Source: Bacteroidota bacterium
GTDB lineage: Bacteria; Bacteroidota; Bacteroidia; NS11-12g; UBA9320
Direction of reading: 5' to 3'
Assembly (NCBI GenBank): GCA_024638525.1
Contig: JAHEKB010000118.1
Coordinates: forward strand, 1 to 7,234
Length of the DNA stretch: 7,234 nt
The notes under the pieces were generated by a model that saw nothing but the letters and a program-made list of their open reading frames with translations, searched no databases and had not been told where the DNA came from. Both the position numbers and the translations under genes were made by a program. Positions 1-6,546 of this stretch are shown here, piece after piece (the stretch's first letter is position 1; each line of letters opens with the position of its first letter).

Positions 1-898
1 TTTTGCTGTGGTCAATCACTGAAATGAGTGATTTACCATTCTGGTGATTGGATTGCAATAATTCAAGATTTCTGGCAGTGAAGGAATCTATCCAAACATG
101 CGATGATTGATCCAATCTCTTTAGGGAGTTGATGTGATCAAGATCCGTATGCTGGCTTTGTTTGAGATAGTGTATAATACTTCCAGCAGCAATGATAGCC
201 AAGGGCATATCGCTAACACCAAACCCCTTTAATCCTTTGACTTTGAAGTGCTTAGATAATTGATCTTGGGCAAAGTCATCTTCAAAAAACCACTTGTCTA
301 ATGCATAGGAGTAAAATTCATTGCCAAAATATCGATTGAACTTTTCTTTATAGGCCTTAGAATGTATTATCTCAGCCGGCTGGATGGATTTGATCAATCG
401 CTCTGCATAATCAGCCGATCCCTCTGCCAAGGTGAATTCTCCTGTAGATAGGTCAACAAATGCCACACCTATTCTGGATTTCTGCTCAAATACTGCAGCT
501 AAATAGTTGTTGGATTTTGCGTCGAGGGTCTTATCATTGGCTGAAACTCCAGGAGTTACCAATTCAGTCACCCCTCGTTTCACAATTTTCTTGGTCTTTT
601 TGGGATCCTCCAACTGGTCGCAAATCGCCACTCGTTCTCCAGCTCTTATCAATTTAGGCAAGTAGGTGTCAAGGGCGTGATGTGGAAATCCGGCCAATTC
701 CACTGCACTGGCACTTCCATTGGAACGCTTGGTCAATACAATGTCTAGAATGCCCGAAGCTTTGACGGCATCTTCTCCAAATGTCTCGTAAAAATCACCC
801 ACTCTGAATAATAGAAGCGCTCCAGGGTATTCCGCCTTGATCTGGGCGTATTGCTTCATTAAAGGGGTTTCTTTCGCCTTCTTTACTTTTGCTCCCAA
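1..898 (-). CDS. mutS: DNA mismatch repair protein MutS, N-terminal part (runs off left edge)
   Basis: MutS recognises mismatches and small loops in DNA and, through its ATPase, recruits MutL. About 299 codons are visible. The mismatch-binding domain comes first, with GDFYETF holding the Phe-x-Glu pair that contacts the mispaired base, followed by LTKRSNG, ELAGFPHHALDTYL and CDQLEDP. The connector domain follows, then the start of the core around residue 276 (TARNLELLQSN). The ATPase and helix-turn-helix parts lie beyond base 1. The start is a TTG at 896-898: from the in-frame stop upstream, the only NTG codons are this TTG and an ATG at 857-859. The TTG puts the Phe and Glu at residues 36 and 38, the same numbers as in E. 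coli MutS, and gives the usual short leader before TPLMKQY. An AAAGGA directly abuts the TTG, which is too close for a normal ribosome site. The neighbouring methylase gene diverges 9 bp away. Family assignment is certain; the start is probable. Confidence 0.96.
   Translation of the reverse strand, partial: MGAKVKKAKETPLMKQYAQIKAEYPGALLLFRVGDFYETFGEDAVKASGILDIVLTKRSNGSASAVELAGFPHHALDTYLPKLIRAGERVAICDQLEDPKKTKKIVKRGVTELVTPGVSANDKTLDAKSNNYLAAVFEQKSRIGVAFVDLSTGEFTLAEGSADYAERLIKSIQPAEIIHSKAYKEKFNRYFGNEFYSYALDKWFFEDDFAQDQLSKHFKVKGLKGFGVSDMPLAIIAAGSIIHYLKQSQHTDLDHINSLKRLDQSSHVWIDSFTARNLELLQSNHQNGKSLISVIDHSK
884..891 (+). promoter_or_regulatory. Candidate Bacteroidota-type -7 element for the methylase gene
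   Basis: TACTTTTG matches the TAnnTTTG -7 consensus of Bacteroidota promoters exactly and ends 16 bases before the ATG at 908, implying a very short leader. It lies inside the 5' codons of the divergent mutS gene. No clean TTG -33 element is seen at the usual spacing, so this is a suggestion only. Confidence 0.35.
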
Positions 899-907
899 TC
901 CTTTAAA

Positions 908-1441
908 ATGACAAGTCGCAAGTTAAGAAATGAGGAACTCAATAGATTGAGTGTTGAAAAGTTTAAGAAAGAAAGCAAAAGCCCGATAACATTGGTTTTA
1001 GACAATGTGAGGAGTATGCATAATGTGGGCTCTATTTTTCGCTCAGCTGATGCATTCCGGCTAGAAAAAATTCTTCTGTGTGGCATTACCGCCCATCCAC
1101 CACACCGCGAAATTCGGAAGACCGCCCTCGGCGCTGAAGAAAGCGTAGACTGGGAATATTTCGAAAACACCGCAGAAGCTCTTCAGTCTTTAACCGATTA
1201 CGAGATTTACGCCTTAGAACAAACCACCCAGAGTACTTCATTGAGGAATTTTCAGCACACTTCTTTGCCGTTGGCGTTAATAGTGGGAAATGAAGTGGAT
1301 GGGGTGGCACCAGATTTGCTTGACTTTTGCAGAGGAACCATTGAGATTCCACAGTTTGGCACAAAGCATTCTTTTAATGTTTCTGTTTCAACTGGAATTG
1401 CTCTTTGGGAACTCTACAACAAGATCAATGAAAATGATTAA
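908..1441 (+). CDS. TrmH/SpoU-family RNA 2'-O-ribose methyltransferase
   Basis: A 177-residue SPOUT-class enzyme expected to transfer a methyl group from S-adenosylmethionine to a ribose 2'-OH in tRNA or rRNA. The three SpoU motifs are present: motif 1 at about residues 31-50 (LDNVRSMHNVGSIFRSADAF, with Asn39 and the catalytic-type Arg45), motif 2 at about 124-147 (IVGNEVDGV, then IEIPQF) and motif 3 at about 154-168 (HSFNVSVSTGIALWE, with Asn157), which form the knotted cofactor site. TALGAEESVDW between them is typical of this short type. There is no separate N-terminal substrate-binding domain, so this is the minimal catalytic form, and the RNA target cannot be told from sequence; the tRNA Gm18 enzyme TrmH is one possibility. 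The ATG at 908 is preceded by CCTTTAAA with no Shine-Dalgarno. The last 14 bases overlap the start of the next gene, suggesting co-transcription and coupled translation. Confidence 0.93.
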   Translation: MTSRKLRNEELNRLSVEKFKKESKSPITLVLDNVRSMHNVGSIFRSADAFRLEKILLCGITAHPPHREIRKTALGAEESVDWEYFENTAEALQSLTDYEIYALEQTTQSTSLRNFQHTSLPLALIVGNEVDGVAPDLLDFCRGTIEIPQFGTKHSFNVSVSTGIALWELYNKINEND

Positions 1442-3542
1442 GAACTTTCTGATTCTTTCACTCCTGCTTCCGTCGACAATGGTCTTTGCACAACTCGAAG
1501 TGGAACGTTCTTTAAACAGCGGTATAGGTATAGATGTCATTGGTGATAAAGCAAGCGAAGTCAAGCATGAGCAAGAACGCCTAGATAGAATCGATGGGGC
1601 CCTAGACGGCATTGTAAGTCTCAAAAGCAATATACAATCTGAAGAAGCCAGCGCCATTTATCTAGAAGAGGGCAATATAATCTTAGAACGCATTGTCAAT
1701 AGTGGGCAACCTTCAAGGAATAAACTGAGACAGTTAAATAGGTTGATAGAGGTCTACCGGGAAGTGAATGAGAAGAACGTTCACTTTTATACACGATATG
1801 GGTCCATCTTTAAGCTCATGCGTAAGGTGCAGACCGTGCGCGACCCAAAGAAATTGGAAGAAATTTTAAAGAGCAATGTTTTTAGTTCGCTCAATCTGAT
1901 CCCGTTTTATATTGACAAGAGCGTAGCGGAACCTGTTTTGCTCGCCGCTTCTAGAACTGAACCCGCTGAACTTCTGAGGCATTTTAGGGAAATCAGTGAT
2001 CGGAAATTGGCGGCAAAGGTGATTGCCTCTGTCTCTGCCCATGCTCCAATGAAGCTCAGAACTTATTTGTACTCAAGCAATGCCGTTCAAAAAAGGGTGA
2101 AGATTAGCACTGATCCTGTTACCATGACCTTGTATAAAATGGTTAAGCTACAGAGTTCTGCTTCACGAAGTGCGATACTTCTCAATGAGGTTCACAAGGG
2201 GCGTTTGAGTGTGTATCAGGCACATGAGATATCTGAGGATGACGAAGCATTGTTTCAGAAGCTCTTAAATATCAGCACTGAAAAAGATCTGTTGGGTGAC
2301 CATTCGGTCAGAGAAGAACTTAGAATTCAATCCCTGAAAAGAATACGCTTGGTCAATGAGCTGCATGATGCGTCAGATGCGGTTCGCTTTTCTTCATTGA
2401 GTCAGTACAATGCCTATGAGATGTATAATCTGATGGTCTATAGTGAGGACGAGATCTTCACATCAACCTTTTTGGGGATGTACAAGCGGATGAAGAAGAA
2501 GATGCGTGAAGAAAGCAGTTACGAATTTCTTCATCACATGGAATTCCACCGATTTAGGACTTTTATCAAGATGTGCGCAGGCTATAATGTATTGTCTGAT
2601 TTCTTGGCTATGATGTCAGAATTTGAAAAACGCATGCTCTTTAAGCGTTTGGTAGAAGGTCTAGAGAACGCCAACGACAACTTAAAAAGCGCCGTAGCAA
2701 TAGCAGATACCTATGGCAGTATGAAGAAGCAAGAGAACAGAATGCTTTTAGAAGAGTCGCTGATAAGATACTACCAGGAAATTCGCTTTAAGAATCATTC
2801 AGCAGCGACACTATATGGACTGTTGATCGCAGTGCTTGAAATGGGCGAAGGTCAAAATTTAGGTTTGCCCAATTTGGATCAGAGCAACTACAAACTAACC
2901 ACTCTGCCATCGGAAAGAATTTTCAAGGATGGTAAACACATACAGCAGCACTTCTTTTTTGATGATCCGGATGGTAGAAGCTCTTATTCAACCTTTGTAC
3001 AGACCTTTAGAACGGCAAACTGGACTGTGGTTGACAAGATCAGCTATATCATCATTAAGTCCCGCAGTGGTAAAGAGGTGGAGATTTATGTCAATAAGCC
3101 AAGTCATGAATATGCCGGACAAGCTGCCATCAAAGAGCTGTTCACTAGCAGCAAGCGCTGGCCGGATGTGGTGGTGCACAGGGGGCATTCCTATTTCGCA
3201 AACACGGCCATTGAATCCTTAACACCCAGCGCAGAGATCGTTTTTTTAGGTTCATGCGGTGGCTACAACAATATAAATCAAGTGCTGCACTACTCGCCCT
3301 CTGCACAGATAATTTCGAGCAAGCAGATTGGAACCATGTGGGTCAATAATAAATTGTGCTATAAACTAAATGAGACCATAAGGCAGGGAAAGGATATCGA
3401 GTGGGAAATCTTGTGGGAACAAGTTGACAGGGCGCTTGGCAATGGATCGACGGCAGACTTGCGATTCAAAGACTATATCCCACCACATAAAAACCTGGGA
3501 GCACTATTGATCAAAGCATATAGAGCCCAAGTCAGTAATTAA
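1428..3542 (+). CDS. Exported protein of unknown function with caspase-like C-terminal domain candidate
   Basis: I do not recognise a named family. The 704-residue product starts with a Sec signal peptide (MKMIKNFLILSLLLPSTMVFA, probable cleavage before QLEVE) with no lipobox, so the protein should be periplasmic or secreted. Residues of about 30-490 are charged, mostly helical-looking and repeat-free. From about 504 the character changes to alternating strands and helices: HIQQHFFFDDPDG, then EIYVNKP (552-558), then VVVHRGHSYF (582-590, His584 and His587) and VFLGSCGGY (605-613, Cys610). A hydrophobic strand ending in His-x-Gly-His, then a hydrophobic strand ending in Gly-Ser-Cys-Gly, resembles the His/Cys dyad layout of clan CD peptidases (caspase, separase, CHAT); this is inference. 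The start is the ATG at 1428, or the ATG two codons on at 1434; the frame stays open upstream but only inside the methylase gene. It overlaps that gene by 14 bases, and its stop overlaps the end of comB by 11 bases. Confidence 0.85.
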   Translation: MKMIKNFLILSLLLPSTMVFAQLEVERSLNSGIGIDVIGDKASEVKHEQERLDRIDGALDGIVSLKSNIQSEEASAIYLEEGNIILERIVNSGQPSRNKLRQLNRLIEVYREVNEKNVHFYTRYGSIFKLMRKVQTVRDPKKLEEILKSNVFSSLNLIPFYIDKSVAEPVLLAASRTEPAELLRHFREISDRKLAAKVIASVSAHAPMKLRTYLYSSNAVQKRVKISTDPVTMTLYKMVKLQSSASRSAILLNEVHKGRLSVYQAHEISEDDEALFQKLLNISTEKDLLGDHSVREELRIQSLKRIRLVNELHDASDAVRFSSLSQYNAYEMYNLMVYSEDEIFTSTFLGMYKRMKKKMREESSYEFLHHMEFHRFRTFIKMCAGYNVLSDFLAMMSEFEKRMLFKRLVEGLENANDNLKSAVAIADTYGSMKKQENRMLLEESLIRYYQEIRFKNHSAATLYGLLIAVLEMGEGQNLGLPNLDQSNYKLTTLPSERIFKDGKHIQQHFFFDDPDGRSSYSTFVQTFRTANWTVVDKISYIIIKSRSGKEVEIYVNKPSHEYAGQAAIKELFTSSKRWPDVVVHRGHSYFANTAIESLTPSAEIVFLGSCGGYNNINQVLHYSPSAQIISSKQIGTMWVNNKLCYKLNETIRQGKDIEWEILWEQVDRALGNGSTADLRFKDYIPPHKNLGALLIKAYRAQVSN

Positions 3543-4239
3543 CAATCCTAGAATTTTTCAGCACCGGTAACACCGATAATACATCGATTTGACAGCAGTA
3601 TTCAATGTCTTTGTCCAAGCCATGGCCCGATAGGCGTTGAAAATGACTGGATTGCTGCATATGTCTGAATAGGTCGTCTTCAGCTATAAAATATGAAGAT
3701 TGACATAGGAGTGAGGCATCGTCAAATTCATAGTCACCGTTGAGTTCATGACAAATAGCACCGGCCAGTAAACTGTCTTCCAAATTCACACGGTCTTTCC
3801 ATCCGGCGCACAAGAGCACCACATTTGACTCCATATCATCAATGTGATCACAAATGCTTGAGAGATTGAGGAAACTTCCTATTAGGAGTTCTTTTGCTCC
3901 CTTTGCCATATCAATACATTTGGTTCCGTTGGTCGTGGTTAGCACCAAGTCTTTATCCGCAACTAGTTTTTCGGTGTATTCCAAGGGCGAATTTCCAAAA
4001 TTGAATCCATCAACGGTCATTCCACCTCTTTCACCTCCAACCAAATAACCCTCATCTTTCAAAGCCTTGGCATGCTCAATATCTCCAACGGTCATAACGG
4101 AACTTGCTCCATTGGCCAAAATGGTGCAGAGTGTTGACGTAGCTCGCAATACATCGATAACAACTACGATTTTTTGATCCAAGTACTCAATTTGAGAAAA
4201 GAGGGAAGGGGATATTATTGTTTCAACGGTTCTGCTCAT
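3532..4239 (-). CDS. comB: 2-phosphosulfolactate phosphatase (ComB family)
   Basis: ComB is a Mg-dependent phosphatase that converts 2-phosphosulfolactate to sulfolactate, the second step of coenzyme M synthesis in methanogens; homologues are common in bacteria that do not make coenzyme M. The 235-residue protein has full family length. Visible family motifs are IDVLRATST (28-36), GGERGG (68-73), FGNSPLEY (81-88), TTTNGT (101-106), GSFLN (121-125) and CAGWKDRVNLEDSLLAGA (144-161), with an aromatic- and cysteine-containing tail near IEYCCQIDVLSVLPVL. No signal peptide is present, so it should be cytoplasmic. Its ATG overlaps the stop of the upstream ctlX-like gene in an ATGA arrangement, which implies translational coupling and a shared transcript. 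No comA, comC or other sulfonate gene is visible here. The physiological substrate in this organism is therefore open; sulfonate or sulfonolipid metabolism is a guess. Its 3' end runs 11 bases into the convergent gene. Confidence 0.92.
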   Translation of the reverse strand: MSRTVETIISPSLFSQIEYLDQKIVVVIDVLRATSTLCTILANGASSVMTVGDIEHAKALKDEGYLVGGERGGMTVDGFNFGNSPLEYTEKLVADKDLVLTTTNGTKCIDMAKGAKELLIGSFLNLSSICDHIDDMESNVVLLCAGWKDRVNLEDSLLAGAICHELNGDYEFDDASLLCQSSYFIAEDDLFRHMQQSSHFQRLSGHGLDKDIEYCCQIDVLSVLPVLKNSRIVNY

Positions 4240-5150
4240 GTAAAGATTTCAGCCATCATACATCGAACGCTTCCTCCACCGATTTTTTCAATCATGTGAA
4301 TAGGAGGGGCAAGAATGCTATTCTTATGGCTTTTAATAATTTCTAATTGGTTAGAGTTCAAGCAAGATAATGCCTCTGCGGACATCACCAAGAACTTTTC
4401 TCCTTCTTCGTTCTGCAATTGCAGCATATTGCCTGCAAAGTGCTCAAATAGCTGTCGATTGTCCAAGGCAATTACTTTCAAATTGGACCTCTCCAATGAA
4501 GTTCTCACCCTATCGCGATCTTTATCTATAATGCTGTTTAATCCTATAACAGCAAATTCATCTGCAATGCACATCATCACATTTGTGTGATAAATGGCTG
4601 TGTCGTCAGGTCCCAAGGCTCTGAAACGAATTGTACTGTACCCGCTGATTTCTTCAAAGTGGTCCAGAGCCGCATGCGTGGTTCTTTGTGAAATCGCTGC
4701 ATAGGCTATTTTGTTCTTGTGATCGCAGACCATACTACCCGTTCCTTCTAAAATAGCCCCATCTTCTTCTGCGGCTAAGAGTGAATCGTTGGGTGCTATG
4801 CCTGTGATGCCAGCAATGTTTTTAACCATGGGCGCCTTGCGTTCTCTGCGGCGATTCTCGCTGAACATGGGAAAGAGCAAGAATTTTGAATCGAAAGTAG
4901 AGAACCAATTATTGGGAAAAATGGAATCCGGTGTATCATCACCTTCCTGATCCTGCTCAATAAATACTTCTATACCCACTGACTGCAACAAATCAACCAT
5001 ATGATCAAATTCCAGCAGCGCAATGTCTTGTATTTGTCGAGAATTGAACCCTTTGACTTGGTGCTGAAATGCGTTGCTTACGGCGGTTTGTGGATTGAAG
5101 GCAAAGGCAGCTGGCCTTACCATGAGCACCTTTCTTGGAATATTAGCCAT
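4236..5150 (-). CDS. ctlX: Citrulline utilization hydrolase-type amidinotransferase-fold enzyme (CtlX)
   Basis: A 304-residue member of the guanidino-modifying enzyme superfamily (arginine deiminase, dimethylargininase, amidinotransferase fold), matching the CtlX/arginine deiminase-related branch. CtlX-type proteins are held to hydrolyse citrulline to ornithine, CO2 and ammonia. The expected active-site elements can be read in order: TPDSIFPNNWFST (73-85, substrate-binding Asp75), LEGTGSMV (134-141), YHTNVMM (187-193, catalytic-type His188) and GGGSVRCMMAEIF (291-303, nucleophile-type Cys297). No signal peptide is present, so the enzyme should be cytoplasmic. The ATG at 5150 overlaps the end of the upstream amidinotransferase gene by 8 bases, and the stop overlaps the comB start by 4, so the three genes are almost certainly co-expressed. 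A purine run (GAGAAGAA) just before the ATG may help initiation. The superfamily and branch are clear; citrulline as the actual substrate is inferred from the family name and not from any residue I can single out. Confidence 0.88.
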   Translation of the reverse strand: MANIPRKVLMVRPAAFAFNPQTAVSNAFQHQVKGFNSRQIQDIALLEFDHMVDLLQSVGIEVFIEQDQEGDDTPDSIFPNNWFSTFDSKFLLFPMFSENRRRERKAPMVKNIAGITGIAPNDSLLAAEEDGAILEGTGSMVCDHKNKIAYAAISQRTTHAALDHFEEISGYSTIRFRALGPDDTAIYHTNVMMCIADEFAVIGLNSIIDKDRDRVRTSLERSNLKVIALDNRQLFEHFAGNMLQLQNEEGEKFLVMSAEALSCLNSNQLEIIKSHKNSILAPPIHMIEKIGGGSVRCMMAEIFT

Positions 5151-6054
5151 TTCTTCTCAATGGGTATGTAGAACACCTCAAAAGGCCTTCCAATTTGGAG
5201 ATTTGGTAGTAGGGTATTTCTTCAACCTTATAGCCCAGAGCTCTTAATTTATCATTGATTCTGATAAACCCTCTTTCACTTACAACGACATCTGGAGCAA
5301 TGCTGAAAAGATTGCAACCCATTAGATACATTTCTTTACGGCTTATTTTAATCAAATTATCGCCAAAAATGGATCTGATTTTTTCCAAGTCCTCGTAATT
5401 GCGAAATCCGTCTTCGAAGATTAGGGCATGACCTAGACCTAGAGGCTGGAAACAACAATCCAAGTGAAGAGCATTTTCCCTGGGTTCATAGTCGGATTTG
5501 TTCAATTCAAATTCGAAAATTTCTCTGTCTGGGAATTGTGATCGAATGAATTCAAGACCTGCTATATTGGTTCTAGCAGTTTTATATTGATAGAAGTCCT
5601 CCTCATTGGCATAACCCATTAAAATATAATTGTCGTGAACGATGACATCACCTCCTTCAATTCTAACCCCTGCCGGTGCGTACAGAACGGAAGATTTTTC
5701 GACCATATCAATAATGTGCTGAATTCCCGCTTGTTCTTTTTCCCTTTCGCGAATGATCTCTGGAACGATCATCTTGTCATCAATTACAAAGCCGAGATCT
5801 CTTGAAAAGATCTGATTTAGATCTTCTATGGTTTCAGGTCGTAAAACTTCCACCCCGTATTTCTCCAAGACTCCAACAAAAACATCCAACTCTTTCATCA
5901 TGTTGCTGTCGTATGGATACACCCCTTTTCTCAGATGTTCTCTGGTTTTAGGATCATAGGTTTCTTCCAAATGCGGTCTTCCTCCACAGCTTTCTGCGGT
6001 GCCTAAGACAACGGCTTCAAGATGTCCAAATTCGTTCTTGATGTTTAGCTTCAT
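5143..6054 (-). CDS. Amidinotransferase / arginine deiminase-fold hydrolase
   Basis: A second, distantly related guanidino-modifying enzyme of 303 residues, probably cytoplasmic. Motifs in order are EFGHLEAVVLG (8-18, first repeat of the five-bladed fold), SRDLGFVI (84-91, Asp86), IEGGDVIV (132-139), ALHLDCCFQPL (195-205, His197 and Asp199) and LLRCSTYPLRR (291-301, nucleophile-type Cys294 close to the C-terminus). The His-x-Asp and Cys blocks look more like glycine amidinotransferases (HIDATF... and GGxxC) than like classical arginine deiminase, but Bacteroidota proteins of this kind are variously annotated as amidinotransferase, dimethylargininase or arginine deiminase. The residues before the Cys read Glu-Gly-Leu-Leu-Arg instead of the commoner Gly-Gly. 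It is the first gene of a tight three-gene run with ctlX and comB, and a 60 bp gap with a candidate promoter lies upstream. Its reaction is not settled; arginine or a methylated arginine is a reasonable substrate guess. Confidence 0.87.
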   Translation of the reverse strand: MKLNIKNEFGHLEAVVLGTAESCGGRPHLEETYDPKTREHLRKGVYPYDSNMMKELDVFVGVLEKYGVEVLRPETIEDLNQIFSRDLGFVIDDKMIVPEIIREREKEQAGIQHIIDMVEKSSVLYAPAGVRIEGGDVIVHDNYILMGYANEEDFYQYKTARTNIAGLEFIRSQFPDREIFEFELNKSDYEPRENALHLDCCFQPLGLGHALIFEDGFRNYEDLEKIRSIFGDNLIKISRKEMYLMGCNLFSIAPDVVVSERGFIRINDKLRALGYKVEEIPYYQISKLEGLLRCSTYPLRRNG

Positions 6055-6061
6055 TGATGTG

Positions 6062-6072
6062 CAATATTATTG
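6062..6072. promoter_or_regulatory. Short palindrome at the predicted transcription start
   Basis: CAATA-T-TATTG is a perfect 5+5 inverted repeat around one base, lying between the candidate -10 box and the ATG of the amidinotransferase gene. Its centre falls where transcription would begin if the TATAAT is used, so it could be an operator half-site pair. It is short and AT-rich, so chance is a fair alternative. Confidence 0.2.
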
Positions 6073-6073
6073 A

Positions 6074-6084
6074 ATTATAAAGTA
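6074..6084 (-). promoter_or_regulatory. Candidate promoter core for the amidinotransferase-ctlX-comB unit
   Basis: Read on the minus strand, TACTTTATAAT contains an exact TATAAT (6074-6079) and, overlapping it, TACTTTAT, a 6-of-8 match to the Bacteroidota TAnnTTTG element. It sits 20 bases before the ATG at 6054 in the only real gap of the cluster. The upstream hexamer at 17 bp spacing (CAAACA) is a poor -35, so support is modest. Confidence 0.35.
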
Positions 6085-6114
6085 GCATCACCGATATGTT
6101 TGTATGAAAATCCG

Positions 6115-6546
6115 CTATTCTGGAGCTTCCTCATCCAAAGGGAAATCAGATTCATAGGGGAGTGGAGGAAGCTCAATTTCGTCCTTCACGACAAAAGCGT
6201 CTGGATAATAGCGCCTCAAATCAGCGAGCAATTCTTGAGCGTCAATTTCACGGTAGAAATTACCTACCCTTATTTTCCACGCCGGTTGCTGATAAAGTTG
6301 GTAGACTTGGGTGCGATATTCGGGAAATCGCGCTCTAAATGAACTCATGGCAGCTTGAGATTCTCGCATATCTGAACCAAAGAATATTTGAATGCGAAAT
6401 CCTTCCATTTTGGTGGTGTCAATCCCCGCATTCTTCATTCTCAGTTCTTCATTGATGCCTTCGTCAATTATAATTTCAATATTGGACTGAGCATGGCTCA
6501 AAAGGCCAAACAACAGGATGAACAATGGATAAATGATTCTAGGCAT
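6115..6546 (-). CDS. Small exported SPOR-domain protein
   Basis: A 143-residue protein with an N-terminal Sec signal peptide (PRIIYPLFILLFGLLSHA, probable cleavage before QSNIE, no lipobox) and a single SPOR-like domain at about residues 48-122: GFRIQIFFGSD, then a helix with FRARFPE, then AWKIRVGNFYRE and a second helix leading to DAFVVKDEIEL. SPOR domains bind septal peptidoglycan stripped of its stem peptides, so a periplasmic, cell-wall role is expected. After the domain comes a short acidic, proline-containing tail. The ATG at 6544-6546 is chosen because it gives an 8-base overlap with the end of secA and a compact signal peptide; an ATG three codons earlier (6555) would add MVK and is nearly as good. 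The frame stays open to 6600, but that part lies within secA. It is probably co-transcribed with secA. Its precise partner or process is unknown. Confidence 0.87.
   Translation of the reverse strand: MPRIIYPLFILLFGLLSHAQSNIEIIIDEGINEELRMKNAGIDTTKMEGFRIQIFFGSDMRESQAAMSSFRARFPEYRTQVYQLYQQPAWKIRVGNFYREIDAQELLADLRRYYPDAFVVKDEIELPPLPYESDFPLDEEAPE

Larger units (their letters stand above)
6055..6114. other. Only substantial intergenic gap in the window
   Basis: Sixty AT-rich bases separate the SPOR stop from the amidinotransferase start. They hold the candidate promoter and palindrome listed separately. I see no GC-rich hairpin followed by a T run on either strand, so there is no evident intrinsic terminator for the secA-SPOR transcript, and read-through into the downstream genes is possible. 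Confidence 0.6.

Noticed and set aside
883..1364. Minus-strand open frames of about 90 codons opposite the methylase gene
   Set aside because: They are antisense to a gene with clear SpoU motifs, and their products show no recognisable domain or membrane pattern.
1290..1427. A 46-codon upstream extension of the exported protein's reading frame
   Set aside because: It lies wholly in the methylase gene, and starting at 1428 places a normal Sec signal peptide at the N-terminus.
2929..3222. Overlapping open frame of 97 codons within the exported protein gene
   Set aside because: Serine- and proline-rich composition typical of a shifted frame; the main frame here carries the organised C-terminal domain.
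6055..6090. TGATG ... CATCA inverted repeat in the 60 bp gap
   Set aside because: Only five pairs plus a wobble around a loop of more than 20 bases, without a T run; too weak to call a terminator or operator.
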